Shown piece after piece: positions 19,002 to 27,568 of a stretch of DNA of 64,000 nt. Origin of the DNA: Candidatus Nitrosocaldus schleperae. Lineage in GTDB: Archaea; Thermoproteota; Nitrososphaeria; Nitrososphaerales; Nitrosocaldaceae. The first letter of the stretch is position 1. The number at the start of each line of letters is the position of its first letter. Location: the NCBI GenBank assembly GCA_013538805.1, contig JABXGR010000002.1, forward strand, positions 1 through 64,000, in the 5' to 3' direction. Both the position numbers and the translations under genes were made by a program. The notes beneath the pieces are model-generated. The model made no database searches. It was not told the origin of the DNA and saw only the letters and a list, made by a program, of their open reading frames with translations.

Positions 19002-19776
19002 GCAGAGATGGTGTAGGGTAATGAGTGGAGAGGATAAGGCTGAGGTTAGGGAGGAGTTGCAGGCATCTATATCAAAGCCTCCAGTGAACCTGCTCTTCAA
19101 TCCTAGTCTAGTAAGCAGGAGGGGTATATGGAGTATAAGCATATCCTACCTGCTTGAGCGCTTCCTTAGCATACTAGAGCAGATGAGGAGTAAGGATCTT
19201 AGGTTATGTGGGGTAGCAGCACTATCCTCAGCAATAATATTCAGGCTGAAGGTTGAGAGCATATTCATTCTTGAGAGGATAGCAAACCAGCATAGGCAGG
19301 TTGCTAAGGAAGGTAATGGTAGCAGTAGCAGCAATAGCATGGTTGATCTAAGCAGCCTAAGGCTAGAGATGCCATACAGGCATGAGGTAGCATACGATCT
19401 AACGCTGGAGGATCTGCTAGAGATGCTCTCAAGCATAGTTGAGAGGATATACTTGAGAAGTAAGGATGGAGCAGTTGATGCTACAGGCACAGATCTTAGC
19501 ATAGAGCCTGTAGGCTCTTCACCAACAGATATCGATAGTCATCTCATCACACTTGAGAGGCTCATAGATGATTACAAGTCAAGGTTGTATGCACTTGTAG
19601 TAGAGCAAGGAAGTATATCCTTCAATAGTATAACTCTTGCTCTAGAGCCCATAGAGGTTGCAAGGTACTTCATAGCACTCCTCCATCTATGCATCGATGG
19701 CAAGGTTGATGTTCTAGAGGCTGCAGATGATGATATACTCATAAGCGTAAGGTCATCCTCAGATACTCAAGTATAG
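18991..19776 (+). CDS. scpA: Segregation and condensation protein A (kleisin)
   Basis: 261 residues from ATG 18991; ATG 19021 is an alternative. The N-terminal helix region SISYLLERFLSILEQM with DLRLCGVAALSSAIIFRLKVESI matches the ScpA kleisin that bridges SMC heads. A Ser/Asn insertion lies around residues 108-115. The C-terminal winged-helix segment (SFNSITLALEPIEVARYFIALLHLCIDGKVDV) is intact. scpB follows after 65 bp, making a condensin accessory operon. Confidence 0.87.
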   Translation: MLDEQRWCRVMSGEDKAEVREELQASISKPPVNLLFNPSLVSRRGIWSISISYLLERFLSILEQMRSKDLRLCGVAALSSAIIFRLKVESIFILERIANQHRQVAKEGNGSSSSNSMVDLSSLRLEMPYRHEVAYDLTLEDLLEMLSSIVERIYLRSKDGAVDATGTDLSIEPVGSSPTDIDSHLITLERLIDDYKSRLYALVVEQGSISFNSITLALEPIEVARYFIALLHLCIDGKVDVLEAADDDILISVRSSSDTQV

Positions 19777-19841
19777 TTGAGTATGTTATCAAGAGTATAT
19801 GAATAGCCTGTTTAAATCTTTCATGTGCAGGATGAACCTGC

Positions 19842-20429
19842 ATGCAGAGAGAGGATGAGATGCTTGCTAGGCTGGAGGTTGCATTGTACGCATCTGGAAG
19901 GCCTCTTAGCATAGAGGAGGTACAGAGTGCTATAGGTACTGATAGTAGGAGCAAGGCACTCAAGATAGCAAGGATGCTTGCAGAGAAGGTCAACTCAACC
20001 TTCCATGCATTAGAGGTTGTAGAGTCCCCATCCAACTCATTCGTGCTCCAAGTGAAGCCATCATACTACAGCATGGTTAGAAGGTTCTCAAGCAAGCCTC
20101 TACTATCCAAGGCTGCTCTAAGGACCCTAGCATATATAGCATGCATGCAGCCTGTTAATGCTAAGAGGCTTGCTGAGGTTAGAGGATCACAAGTCTATGA
20201 GCATCTTAGGGAGTTGAGATCTCTAGGCTTCATATCCTTCAAGGTTGAAGGGAGGAGCAAGATGTACCATACAACTGAGAAGTTTGCTGAGTACTTTGGT
20301 ATTGCTAGCAATGTGGGCAATGATGGTAAAGAGTTAAGAGCTTTGATCAACAAAGCAATACATGTAAGAAGATCAGACCCTCTTCTAGTTGATGATGCAA
20401 TAACCACCATGGCTGCCCAAACAGGTTAA
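19842..20429 (+). CDS. scpB: Segregation and condensation protein B
   Basis: 195 residues with two winged-helix domains typical of ScpB: LEVALYASGRPLSIEEV at the start and LSKAALRTLAYIACMQPVNAKRLAEVRG...YEHLRELRSLGFI in the middle. It should dimerise and bind the ScpA linker in the SMC complex that compacts and segregates the chromosome. It follows scpA by 65 bp and precedes S8e by 39 bp. The final ~35 residues are family-variable. Confidence 0.9.
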   Translation: MQREDEMLARLEVALYASGRPLSIEEVQSAIGTDSRSKALKIARMLAEKVNSTFHALEVVESPSNSFVLQVKPSYYSMVRRFSSKPLLSKAALRTLAYIACMQPVNAKRLAEVRGSQVYEHLRELRSLGFISFKVEGRSKMYHTTEKFAEYFGIASNVGNDGKELRALINKAIHVRRSDPLLVDDAITTMAAQTG

Positions 20430-20468
20430 CAGGAAAGACTTAATTATGCTAGTAGGGGAGGTAATGTT

Positions 20469-20852
20469 ATGAAGAAGAGTGTTGAGAACCTATTGAAGAG
20501 GAAGCCTACTGGAGGTAAGAGGAAGGCATACAGGGGTAGGAGGAAGTATGAGATAGATAGATACCCTATAGAGACTGTGCTAGGCAAGGAGGAGAGGATA
20601 GTGAAGAGGGTTAGAGGTGGTAACATAAAGGTTGCATGCAAGAGTGTAGAGTATGCAAATGTCGTTGATAGCAAGGAGAGGAAGGTTGTAAAGGCAAAGA
20701 TACTAAGGGTTGTTAGGAACATAGCAGATAAGGATTATGATAGAAGGGGTGTTATAACCAAGGGAGCAATTATAGAGACAGAGGCTGGAACAGCAAGGGT
20801 AGTATCTAGACCAGGGCAGGATGGAGTTGTAAATGCAGTCAAGATATCATAG
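20469..20852 (+). CDS. rps8e: 30S ribosomal protein S8e
   Basis: 127 residues, full length for archaeal S8e. Signature features are the basic GGKRKAYRGRRKYE, GGNIKVACKSVEYANVVD, and TKGAIIETEAGTARVVSRPGQDG. ATG 20469 follows a purine-rich AGGGGAGG-type site (about 20454-20461). Confidence 0.95.
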   Translation: MKKSVENLLKRKPTGGKRKAYRGRRKYEIDRYPIETVLGKEERIVKRVRGGNIKVACKSVEYANVVDSKERKVVKAKILRVVRNIADKDYDRRGVITKGAIIETEAGTARVVSRPGQDGVVNAVKIS

Positions 20853-20919
20853 TTAGTTAGTCTGTTCTCTATTATCAATGTCTAGAAAGTGATATGATTA
20901 ATTAATTAATCTAGTTAGG

Positions 20920-21075
20920 TTAACCTATACTCCCTTTACCCTTGCATACAGGGCATGATACCTCACCAGTACCAACACAATCATTGCAATGCTTATCATG
21001 GAGATACCAGCCAGTTCCCTTGCAACTTCTACATACGTAGAGACCTTTACCGTTACATAGTGGACATTTATACAT
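20920..21075 (-). CDS. 51-residue zinc-ribbon protein with DnaJ-type CxxCxGxG repeats
   Basis: The frame on the minus strand reads MYKCPLCNGKGLYVC..., with four CxxC pairs: CPLCNGKG, CRSCKGTG, CNDCVGTG and CPVCKGKG. This is the complete pattern of the DnaJ cysteine-rich domain, which binds two zinc ions, but without a J-domain. Very small CxxCxGxG proteins occur widely, sometimes as assembly or folding factors. It is divergent from the SRP19 gene, with a 164-bp AT-rich region between them. The regular spacing and low-bias codons make this a convincing gene despite its size. Confidence 0.82.
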   Translation of the reverse strand: MYKCPLCNGKGLYVCRSCKGTGWYLHDKHCNDCVGTGEVSCPVCKGKGSIG

Positions 21076-21239
21076 CTTCACCTTGATAAGATTATTTAAC
21101 TATAAATGTGTTATCTATCGATAAATAATGAGCTAATACGATAGCATAATGTAATGTATAGTATGTATCAACCCTACTTAAGGGCAGGAATTAAATCTTA
21201 AAATATATTCTTGTTGTACTCTTTACAGGTAACAAATGT

Positions 21240-21542
21240 ATGAAGGACTATGATCATCACATAATCTGGTTAGAGTACTTCAACAAGAACCTAAGCAAGG
21301 GCAAGGGAAGGAGGGTAAGTAAGAGCAAGGCAGTATTCGATCCAAGCATGGATGAGCTTGTGGAAGCAGCAAGGCTTGCTGGTTATGAGCCGAAGGATGT
21401 GAATGATGGTGCACGCTATCCTAGAAGGGCATACACAAGATCAGGCTACATCATGGTTGAGAAGAAGGAGGGTGTAAGCAAATCAACAGTACTCAGCAGG
21501 ATAGCAGCGGCATTACTACAGATAAGGAGTAAGAAGAAGTAG
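21240..21542 (+). CDS. srp19: Signal recognition particle protein SRP19
   Basis: 100 residues, typical for archaeal SRP19. Recognisable features are DHHIIWLEYFNKNLSKGKGRRV near the N-terminus and YEPKDVNDGARYPRRAYTRSGYIMV in the middle, with a basic tail. It binds SRP 7S RNA and helps SRP54 load; neither the RNA nor SRP54 is in the window. The gar1 gene follows closely. Confidence 0.92.
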   Translation: MKDYDHHIIWLEYFNKNLSKGKGRRVSKSKAVFDPSMDELVEAARLAGYEPKDVNDGARYPRRAYTRSGYIMVEKKEGVSKSTVLSRIAAALLQIRSKKK

Positions 21543-21596
21543 TTATGATAACGATATAAAGAAAGATTGACAGTTAGTGATAATAGTGGTGTAGGA

Positions 21597-21983
21597 ATGA
21601 GGGGGAAGATAGAGGTGGGAGAGGTCTTGCATATAGCGAAGAGTGGGAGGATTATAATAAAGAGTAGTAAGAGCAGTGATGTTGCAGGGCTGAGTAGAGG
21701 TACCATACTTGTAGATGCAAAGGGTAGGAGCGTTGCAAAGGTAATCGAACTTATAGGACCTGTAAGTTCTCCATACATATCTGCCTTGCCTTTGACTGAT
21801 AGGGTTAAGAAGTATGTTGGTACAACGTTGTATGCTGAGAGAGATGCTCGAAAGGTAAGAATGCAAGAGAGTAAGAGCAAGAGAGTAGAGAGAGGAATGG
21901 GAAGAGGAGGAAGGATTAGAGAAAGGATGGGAGAGAAGAAAGAGAAGGGGGAGGAAGAGAGGGAGGAGGAGAGGGAAGAATGA
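21597..21983 (+). CDS. gar1: H/ACA ribonucleoprotein subunit Gar1
   Basis: 128 residues from ATG 21597 (MRGKIEVGEVLHIAKSG); an in-frame TTG at 21567 is less likely. The beta-barrel core GTILVDAKGRSVAKVIELIGPVSSPYISALP is the Gar1 signature. The tail is low-complexity, with Arg/Gly then a long Glu/Arg run, which is unusual for archaeal Gar1 and may be a thermophile-style charged extension. It works with Cbf5 (53666-54712) in RNA-guided pseudouridylation. Confidence 0.88.
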   Translation: MRGKIEVGEVLHIAKSGRIIIKSSKSSDVAGLSRGTILVDAKGRSVAKVIELIGPVSSPYISALPLTDRVKKYVGTTLYAERDARKVRMQESKSKRVERGMGRGGRIRERMGEKKEKGEEEREEEREE

Positions 21984-22040
21984 TGATAATGATGATACGT
22001 TAAACATGTTATAGCATGAGCAGGATTTTGGTGATGCATC

Positions 22041-23042
22041 ATGGTAGTAACAAGCCAAAGGTCATGCCCAGAATGTGGTTCTTCAATCATAGAGGATCAG
22101 AGTAGTGGTGAGTGCTTCTGCTCATCCTGTGGCTATGTTGCTATGGAGCATATACCAACTCTGCTGCCAGAGAGTATAGCAAGGGAGCCAGAGGAGAGGC
22201 TTAAGAGTTCAAGGAGTGGTGGGCATACAAGTTATGCATATCATGATCTAGGCATATCTACAGAGATATCATATGTAAACAAGGACTTCACAGGTAAGAG
22301 CATATCTTCCAGCATGATAGATCAGATAGCAAGTATAAGGAGATGGCATACTAGACTAAGGGTATCCTCTGGCAGGGATAGAAGGCTACGTAACATTCTT
22401 ATCAAGATAAACGAGATATGCTCAATACTCTCATTACCAAGTATAGTATGTGAGACAGCATCAATCTTGTACAGGAACTTTGAGAACAAGAGTAAGGCAA
22501 AGGGTAGATCAATAGCATGTATGGCTGCTGCTAGTGTATATCTAGCATGCAAGAGATGCTCTATAGTAAGATCGATGGATGAGATCGTTGAGGCAGCAAA
22601 CTGCATGCAGAGCAAGAAGTTGGTGTACAGATACTACAGAATGCTTGCCATAGAGCAGGATACTTACAGCATTGGCATCTATGCAGAGAAGGAAGCAGAT
22701 AAGAAGCAGGAGAAGCATGAACAGTATGTACAGTTGACATTAGACAGGTACATATCAAAGCTCTCAAATCTATCAAAGGTAGATACAAGGGTTGAGAAGC
22801 TTGCAATAGATATAGCAAGGAAGGTTGAGTGTGAGGATCATAATGCTATGATAGATGGCAAGGCTCCAAATGGGCTTGCAGCAGCATATATATACATAGC
22901 AGCAATGCTTCTAGGCATAAAGATGCTTCAGCATGACATCTCAAATATATCAAAGGTTACTGAGGTTACCATAAGGAATAGATGCAGGGAGATCCTCAAC
23001 AACTACAGGATAAGGTTACTGTTAAAATCAGCAGGACAATGA
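22041..23042 (+). CDS. tfb: Transcription initiation factor TFB (TFIIB)
   Basis: 333 residues. An N-terminal zinc ribbon (CPECGSS...CFCSSCGYV) is followed by the B-reader/linker and two cyclin-fold repeats, the first including NILIKINEICSILSLPSIVCETASILYR and the second RKVECEDHNAMIDGKAPNGLAAAYIYIAAM. The C-terminal helix-turn-helix that contacts the BRE (ISNISKVTEVTIRNRCREI) is intact. Thaumarchaeota commonly carry several TFBs, so this may be one of several. Confidence 0.93.
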   Translation: MVVTSQRSCPECGSSIIEDQSSGECFCSSCGYVAMEHIPTLLPESIAREPEERLKSSRSGGHTSYAYHDLGISTEISYVNKDFTGKSISSSMIDQIASIRRWHTRLRVSSGRDRRLRNILIKINEICSILSLPSIVCETASILYRNFENKSKAKGRSIACMAAASVYLACKRCSIVRSMDEIVEAANCMQSKKLVYRYYRMLAIEQDTYSIGIYAEKEADKKQEKHEQYVQLTLDRYISKLSNLSKVDTRVEKLAIDIARKVECEDHNAMIDGKAPNGLAAAYIYIAAMLLGIKMLQHDISNISKVTEVTIRNRCREILNNYRIRLLLKSAGQ

Positions 23043-23133
23043 TCTCTATATAATTAATTTTTATTTAATTCCTTGCTAGTATGTAATTAACTAATAAGAA
23101 TTAGATAAATGCTAGCAGAGTTAGCATCCCAAT

Positions 23134-23143
23134 ATTTATATAA
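23134..23143 (+). promoter_or_regulatory. Putative TATA box of sufC
   Basis: ATTTATATAA about 22-31 bp before ATG 23165. Confidence 0.5.
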
Positions 23144-23164
23144 GATCGCTCTAATAACGGTGTT

Positions 23165-23950
23165 ATGAGGCTAGAGATAGTTGACCTTCACGTTAACATA
23201 GACTCAAGGGAGATAATCAAGGGCTTGAACCTTACTGTTGAGAGTGGGCAAGTGCATGCTATAATGGGTCCAAATGGCTCTGGGAAGAGCACATTAGCAT
23301 ATACGCTGCTTGGGCATCCAAGGTATACAGTAAGCAGAGGAGATATAAGGATTGATGGGGAGAGCATCCTTAACCTATCAACAGATGAAAGGGCAAGGAA
23401 GGGTCTCTTCTTAGGCTTCCAGTACCCTGTTGAGATCTCTGGCGTTAGTTTCAGTAACTTCCTAAGGAATGCATACAACATAATGAACAAGTCCTATCAG
23501 GATAAGAGCAGGGAAGTATTCATAACTGTTAGAGAGTTCCATGATTACATGAAGAGGCAGATAGATGTTGTTGGGCTTGATGGCTCATTCCTTGCAAGGT
23601 ATCTTAACGAGGGCTTCTCTGGAGGCGAGAAGAAGAGGTCTGAAGTTCTCCAGATGTTAGTACTTAAACCTAGATTTGCTATACTTGATGAGCCAGACTC
23701 TGGTCTAGATATAGATGCTGTTAAAGCAGTTGCAAATGCTATAAACAACTTCATAAGCAACGATACCTCTGTTATGGTTATAACGCATTATGCTAGGATA
23801 TTGAGGTACCTTAAGAAGTTGGATTACGTGCATGTTATGGCTAATGGTAGAGTTGTTAGATCTGGAGGTAAGGAACTTGCTGAGATGCTTGAGGAGAAGG
23901 GCTATGGCTGGATAGAGAAGGAGGTAAAGGAGAGAGCAGATGGTGTGTAG
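23165..23950 (+). CDS. sufC: Fe-S cluster assembly ATPase SufC
   Basis: 261 residues of ABC-ATPase type. Walker A is GPNGSGKST, the signature is FSGGEKKRSE, Walker B is FAILDEPDSGLDID, and the switch is VITHYARIL. The GGEKKR signature and the ENNxPxx-like context are specific to SufC rather than to transporters. It energises the SufBCD scaffold. sufB and sufD lie 14 kb downstream as a separate operon, so the suf genes are split in two transcription units. Confidence 0.95.
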   Translation: MRLEIVDLHVNIDSREIIKGLNLTVESGQVHAIMGPNGSGKSTLAYTLLGHPRYTVSRGDIRIDGESILNLSTDERARKGLFLGFQYPVEISGVSFSNFLRNAYNIMNKSYQDKSREVFITVREFHDYMKRQIDVVGLDGSFLARYLNEGFSGGEKKRSEVLQMLVLKPRFAILDEPDSGLDIDAVKAVANAINNFISNDTSVMVITHYARILRYLKKLDYVHVMANGRVVRSGGKELAEMLEEKGYGWIEKEVKERADGV

Positions 23951-23972
23951 TTTACTAACAATAATATTTGAC

Positions 23973-23984
23973 CTATATATATAT
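23973..23984 (+). promoter_or_regulatory. Putative TATA box of the first metalloprotease pair
   Basis: CTATATATATAT about 24-35 bp before ATG 24008. The second copy of the pair has a very similar CTATATATATC element at about 31929-31939 before ATG 31960, so the two promoters also resemble each other. Confidence 0.5.
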
Positions 23985-24007
23985 AGAAGAGTTCATAATT
24001 CCTTCTT

Positions 24008-24571
24008 ATGGGAGTGCTTGTAGCAGTAGCACTCATAATAGTTGCACTTGCAGTAATAGCCAGCATTGGCATTGCTCATGCATCCCACTACACTGGCTAT
24101 AGATGGGCTCTACCATACACTTATTCATGTTATGACTCTTACAGTCTTAACAACGTAAGGATAGATGGGAGTACGCAAAGATACTCCTTAGTTGCAAGCG
24201 AGATAGATCAAGCAAGGAACAGTTGGAATAGCCTTCCATCCATATTTGAGATAAGTTGTAATAACTGGATAACTGCAGCGAGTTTTAATGCTGACTTCTT
24301 AGCAAGAACGTTCTGGAATCAGCAAGGTGGTTACTTGGTAGATGTTGATACAGAGATAAACAGTTATTACAGTTATGCTAGCAGTGGTAGATGCACTGTA
24401 CCACCTTACACATTAGATTATGTAATGAGGCATGAGTTTGGGCACTGGGTCATGTTTGATGATGTATTCTACTGGAACCCTAGCAGTGTAATGTATGGAG
24501 GTTATCATTGCCAGAGATGGGATAGCATAAAGTCATATGATAGTAATGAGCTTAGCAGTATATATGGGTGA
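24008..24571 (+). CDS. Secreted metzincin-like zinc metalloprotease (copy 1)
   Basis: 187 residues with a clear signal peptide (VAVALIIVALAVIASIGIAHA). The zinc motif is HEFGHWVMFDD: the HExxH pair plus Asp at position 11, where matrixins have His. Snapalysin-type enzymes also use Asp there. The Gly normally at position 8 is Met. A downstream SVMYGG fits a metzincin Met-turn. Several cysteines (C42-type, NNC/SGRC, YHCQ) may form disulfides. It should act outside the cell on proteins or peptides. It overlaps the next gene by 4 bp, and the two-gene unit recurs at 31960-33129, where the protease shares HEFGHWV, the position-11 Asp and the V-M-Y turn. Family assignment is by motif only. Confidence 0.82.
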   Translation: MGVLVAVALIIVALAVIASIGIAHASHYTGYRWALPYTYSCYDSYSLNNVRIDGSTQRYSLVASEIDQARNSWNSLPSIFEISCNNWITAASFNADFLARTFWNQQGGYLVDVDTEINSYYSYASSGRCTVPPYTLDYVMRHEFGHWVMFDDVFYWNPSSVMYGGYHCQRWDSIKSYDSNELSSIYG

Positions 24572-25131
24572 GTGAGAGTATGGGTACAAGGGCAAATATA
24601 ATAATAGCAGGAGTAAGCATAAGCGTAGCAGCATATCTTATACTGAGTTTCTTCACAAGCACAGGTATATTTGAGAAGAGGATGGGTGTTACTCATGCAG
24701 AGATAGATATGAGTATAGAGGAGATAGCAAGATGGGCAGATATAATAGTCATAGGTACTGTTGGTGATAGAATAGGAGTTAAGAGCCATGATGATGGGAA
24801 GATATACAGGGTTGTTGGAGAATTGGCTCTTAACATAGAGCAAGAGTTAACAGGTAATTACAACGATAAGGTTATAGTGTTGAAGACTGTTGGTGATGGT
24901 GAGAAGGTTATAAACATGAATGTAAGCCTAAAGAAAGGCGAGAGGGTATTACTCTTCCTTAACTATGTAACGACTGATCATCCATGGAAGGGAGAAGAGG
25001 GTTATCTTGTATGCTGCACTCAGCAGAAGTTCTCTATAGATGAGAATAACATAGCATACAATCCAAAGTATGGGAGTTACAAGTTGGATGAACTGATAGA
25101 GATCATAAAGAAGGCTAGAGAAGGCTTATAA
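24568..25131 (+). CDS. Membrane-anchored partner of the metalloprotease, TIMP/netrin-like OB-fold candidate (copy 1)
   Basis: 187 residues from GTG 24568, or 183 from ATG 24580. One N-terminal helix (IIIAGVSISVAAYLILSFF) places the rest outside the cell. The mature part has strands ADIIVIGTVGDR, a variable loop, a central EQELTGNYNDKVIVLKT strand, LKKGERVLLFLNY, and a C-terminal IDENNIAYNPKYG-helix segment. The order recalls the OB fold of TIMP/NTR domains (ADVVIxAxV ... KGxxxxVxVxT ... GxxYLLF). It is clearly homologous to 32554-33129. It is translationally coupled to the protease, so it could be an inhibitor, chaperone or anchor. The fold link is inference. Confidence 0.7.
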   Translation: MSESMGTRANIIIAGVSISVAAYLILSFFTSTGIFEKRMGVTHAEIDMSIEEIARWADIIVIGTVGDRIGVKSHDDGKIYRVVGELALNIEQELTGNYNDKVIVLKTVGDGEKVINMNVSLKKGERVLLFLNYVTTDHPWKGEEGYLVCCTQQKFSIDENNIAYNPKYGSYKLDELIEIIKKAREGL

Positions 25132-25221
25132 CCAATTTTATTGTTTGATTGATTACTTGCTTGCTTGATTGTTGTATGCATTACAGTAAAGCAAATATGC
25201 CTATACCATCTAGAATGATGC

Positions 25222-25929
25222 ATGAGCAGTGCACAAAGCATCCAGACCAAGGCTCAAGGCGAGGCTCAGCACACGTTCTTCAACTTCTCATTCTTCAAGG
25301 TTGATCAGAAGTGGAGATGGCTCAACGATATTACAAAGCAAGAGTCAGCAAAGGAGTTCATCTCAATACTTGAATCTGCATCTTCAGATCTGAAGTATAG
25401 ATCATATTCACTAGTTGGTCTAAGGGAGGATGCTGATTTTATGCTATGGTTTGCATCAGATGCACTAGAGAAGGTTCAAGGTGTAGTAGCAAGGCTGTAC
25501 AGAACAGTTCTAGGCAAGTACATAACCCCTGCATACGTTTACATCTCAGTCCTCAAGCCATCAACATACACTGGTAAGGCAGAGTCCTCATTCCTAAAGG
25601 GTGAGAAGCCACTCAAGTACGTTATAGTCTACCCATTCATAAAGAGTAGAGAGTGGTATCTATTACCATTTGAGGAGAGGAGGAGGATGATGGAGGAGCA
25701 TGCAATGGTTGGCAGAAAGTTCCCCATGGTAAGGTTGAATACATCCTACTCCTTTGGGCTTGATGATCAGGACTTTATGCTTGCGTTTGAGACCGATGAT
25801 ATATATGCATTCCATGAACTCGTTATGCAGTTGAGGGAGACTCAAGTAAGCAGGTATGTTGTTAAGGATACTCCCATGTTGGTAAGTATATATAAACCAA
25901 TAGAGGAGGTGATAAGAGACCTTGGCTAA
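25222..25929 (+). CDS. Chlorite dismutase-family heme protein, HemQ-like
   Basis: 235 residues. The core (FLKGEKPLKYVIVYPFIKSREWYLLPFEERRRMMEEHAMVGR, then LNTSYSFGLDDQDFMLAFETDD) matches the Cld/HemQ family; H in EEHAMVG corresponds to the proximal heme ligand region. HemQ members decarboxylate coproheme to heme b, true chlorite dismutases make O2 from chlorite. The setting next to siroheme-route heme genes favours the coproheme decarboxylase role, by inference. It overlaps the DUF1802 gene by 8 bp. Confidence 0.87.
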   Translation: MSSAQSIQTKAQGEAQHTFFNFSFFKVDQKWRWLNDITKQESAKEFISILESASSDLKYRSYSLVGLREDADFMLWFASDALEKVQGVVARLYRTVLGKYITPAYVYISVLKPSTYTGKAESSFLKGEKPLKYVIVYPFIKSREWYLLPFEERRRMMEEHAMVGRKFPMVRLNTSYSFGLDDQDFMLAFETDDIYAFHELVMQLRETQVSRYVVKDTPMLVSIYKPIEEVIRDLG

Positions 25930-26506
25930 CGTTGGTGCTAAAGCAGTTAACTGGCATGCACTCAAGGAGTGGGCCATAGTTGTTAGGGCAGTTGAGCAGG
26001 GCAGGCACTTCATCCTATTCAGGAAGGGAGGGATATTGGAGGATGGGTTCTCAGTAGCAAGCAATGAGTTCTTGCTATTCCCAACCTTTGAGCATCAGAG
26101 CAGGCAGTACATAAAGGATGAGTATAGGCTTGATTATGATATGCTGGAGGTTCATGCACCAGTAGATAAGGTTGTTATAAGATCAGCAGCAAGGGTAGCA
26201 TCATACTATGAGAGCAGTGACAGGTCTAGATTGCTTAAACTCGATAGATACCATATCTACAACGATCTCTTCATAGACTATAGGATGCAGTGGAACAGGG
26301 ATAAGCCTGTTAGCGTTATGCTTGTTAGAGCATATAGGCTTGAGGAGCCAATAGTGGTTGATATGAAGGGAGAGTACTATGGATGCAGATCATGGATAAG
26401 GCTTGTTAATGATGATCTCAAGGATGTTAGGGTAGGCAAGCCCGTTGTTGATGATTATAGGTTTGATAGGATAAAGAGGGAGGTTGATGGGGTGATGGCA
26501 GGATGA
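25922..26506 (+). CDS. DUF1802 family protein
   Basis: 194 residues. It shows the DUF1802 pattern: HALKEWAIVVRAVEQGRHFILFRKGGI and FLLFPTFEHQ, with a short motif-rich C-terminus. The biochemical function of the family is unknown. The start is a TTG (25922) inside the end of the HemQ-like gene, and the end overlaps the aldo/keto reductase ATG by 4 bp, so the three genes form one operon. The constant position next to hemQ suggests a link to heme or redox metabolism, but this is only context. Confidence 0.82.
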   Translation: MANVGAKAVNWHALKEWAIVVRAVEQGRHFILFRKGGILEDGFSVASNEFLLFPTFEHQSRQYIKDEYRLDYDMLEVHAPVDKVVIRSAARVASYYESSDRSRLLKLDRYHIYNDLFIDYRMQWNRDKPVSVMLVRAYRLEEPIVVDMKGEYYGCRSWIRLVNDDLKDVRVGKPVVDDYRFDRIKREVDGVMAG

Positions 26507-27492
26507 GGTATAGAAGGTTAGGGAAGAGTAACATACTTGTCTCTGAGATAGGCTTTGGTGCATGGACTATAGCATTGGATTGGTGGGGCAAGCAGATAGA
26601 TGATGATTATGCTATAAGGATGCTCAAACATGCATATGACCTTGGCATAAACTTCTTCGATACAGCAGATATATATGGGAAGGGGAGGAGTGAGAGGCTC
26701 CTAGCAAGGGCATTCAAGGATATGAGGGATGAGGTTGTAATATCAACGAAGTTTGGCTATGATATATACTCTAACGTAGAGCAGATAGGGCATAGTGAGT
26801 TACCCCAAAGATTTGATGCTAAATATGTTAGATTTGCATTAGAGAAGAGTTTAGAGCGTTTAGAGAGCAGTTATGTTGATGTTTATAACCTCCATAACCC
26901 AAAGATGTATGCCATAACACATGATCCACTCTTCCTAGCATTGGAGCAGTTAAGAGCAGAAGGGAGGATAAGGCATTATGGTGTTGCTTTAGGTCCAGCG
27001 ATAGGATGGAAGGATGAAGGTATATATGCTATGGAGAGGAGGAATGTTACTGCTCTACAGACTGTATATAACCTATTGGAGCAGGAGCCAGCAAGGCAGT
27101 TCTTCCCATATGCTAGAGCATATGATGTTGGTATACTGGTTAGGGTGCCAGATGCATCTGGAGTGCTTACAGGCAAACTTACAGTTAATACACAGTTGGA
27201 TAAGAACGATCATAGAGCATTCAGGAAGAGGGCATGGATAGAGGAGGCTAGCAAGAGGCTTGATATGCTTAAGCCTATAGCAGAGGCTCGAGGATGGAGC
27301 ATAAGAGAACTTGCAATAAAGTTCATACTCTCAGAGCAGTGTGTATCATCAGTGCTACCAACGGTAACCAGCATAGAGGAGTTGGAGGCATATGCAGCAA
27401 TCTCAGATGGCAAGTATCTGAGCAGTGATGAGTTGAATGCAATAAGAGAGATGTATGATAAGGACTTTGTATTGCTGCAGAGCATACAGTAA
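26503..27492 (+). CDS. Aldo/keto reductase
   Basis: 329 residues with the AKR catalytic tetrad visible: D and Y in FFDTADIYGKGRSE, K in VVISTKFGYD, H in YVDVYNLHNP. The NADP-binding C-terminal segment includes FILSEQCVSSVLPTVTSIEEL. It closes the HemQ-DUF1802-AKR operon with a 4-bp overlap. The substrate cannot be told from sequence. Confidence 0.92.
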   Translation: MRYRRLGKSNILVSEIGFGAWTIALDWWGKQIDDDYAIRMLKHAYDLGINFFDTADIYGKGRSERLLARAFKDMRDEVVISTKFGYDIYSNVEQIGHSELPQRFDAKYVRFALEKSLERLESSYVDVYNLHNPKMYAITHDPLFLALEQLRAEGRIRHYGVALGPAIGWKDEGIYAMERRNVTALQTVYNLLEQEPARQFFPYARAYDVGILVRVPDASGVLTGKLTVNTQLDKNDHRAFRKRAWIEEASKRLDMLKPIAEARGWSIRELAIKFILSEQCVSSVLPTVTSIEELEAYAAISDGKYLSSDELNAIREMYDKDFVLLQSIQ

Positions 27493-27543
27493 GCAGGCAA
27501 GAAACATAACATAATAAATAAGAGGTTGTAGCGATAGCGACTA

Positions 27544-27568
27544 CCTATTAATTGATAGAATTAATAGG
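27544..27568. terminator. Perfect 10-bp inverted repeat between convergent genes
   Basis: CCTATTAATT and AATTAATAGG flank a 5-base loop (GATAG). It sits between the ends of the aldo/keto reductase gene (+) and the siroheme decarboxylase gene (-), overlapping the latter's last codons. The placement suits a bidirectional terminator or mRNA 3'-end structure. Confidence 0.5.

Noticed and set aside
21446-22090. 214-codon minus-strand open frame opposite srp19/gar1
   Set aside because: It is Leu/Ser/Pro-rich and antisense to the Glu/Arg tail of Gar1; no motif or promoter supports it.
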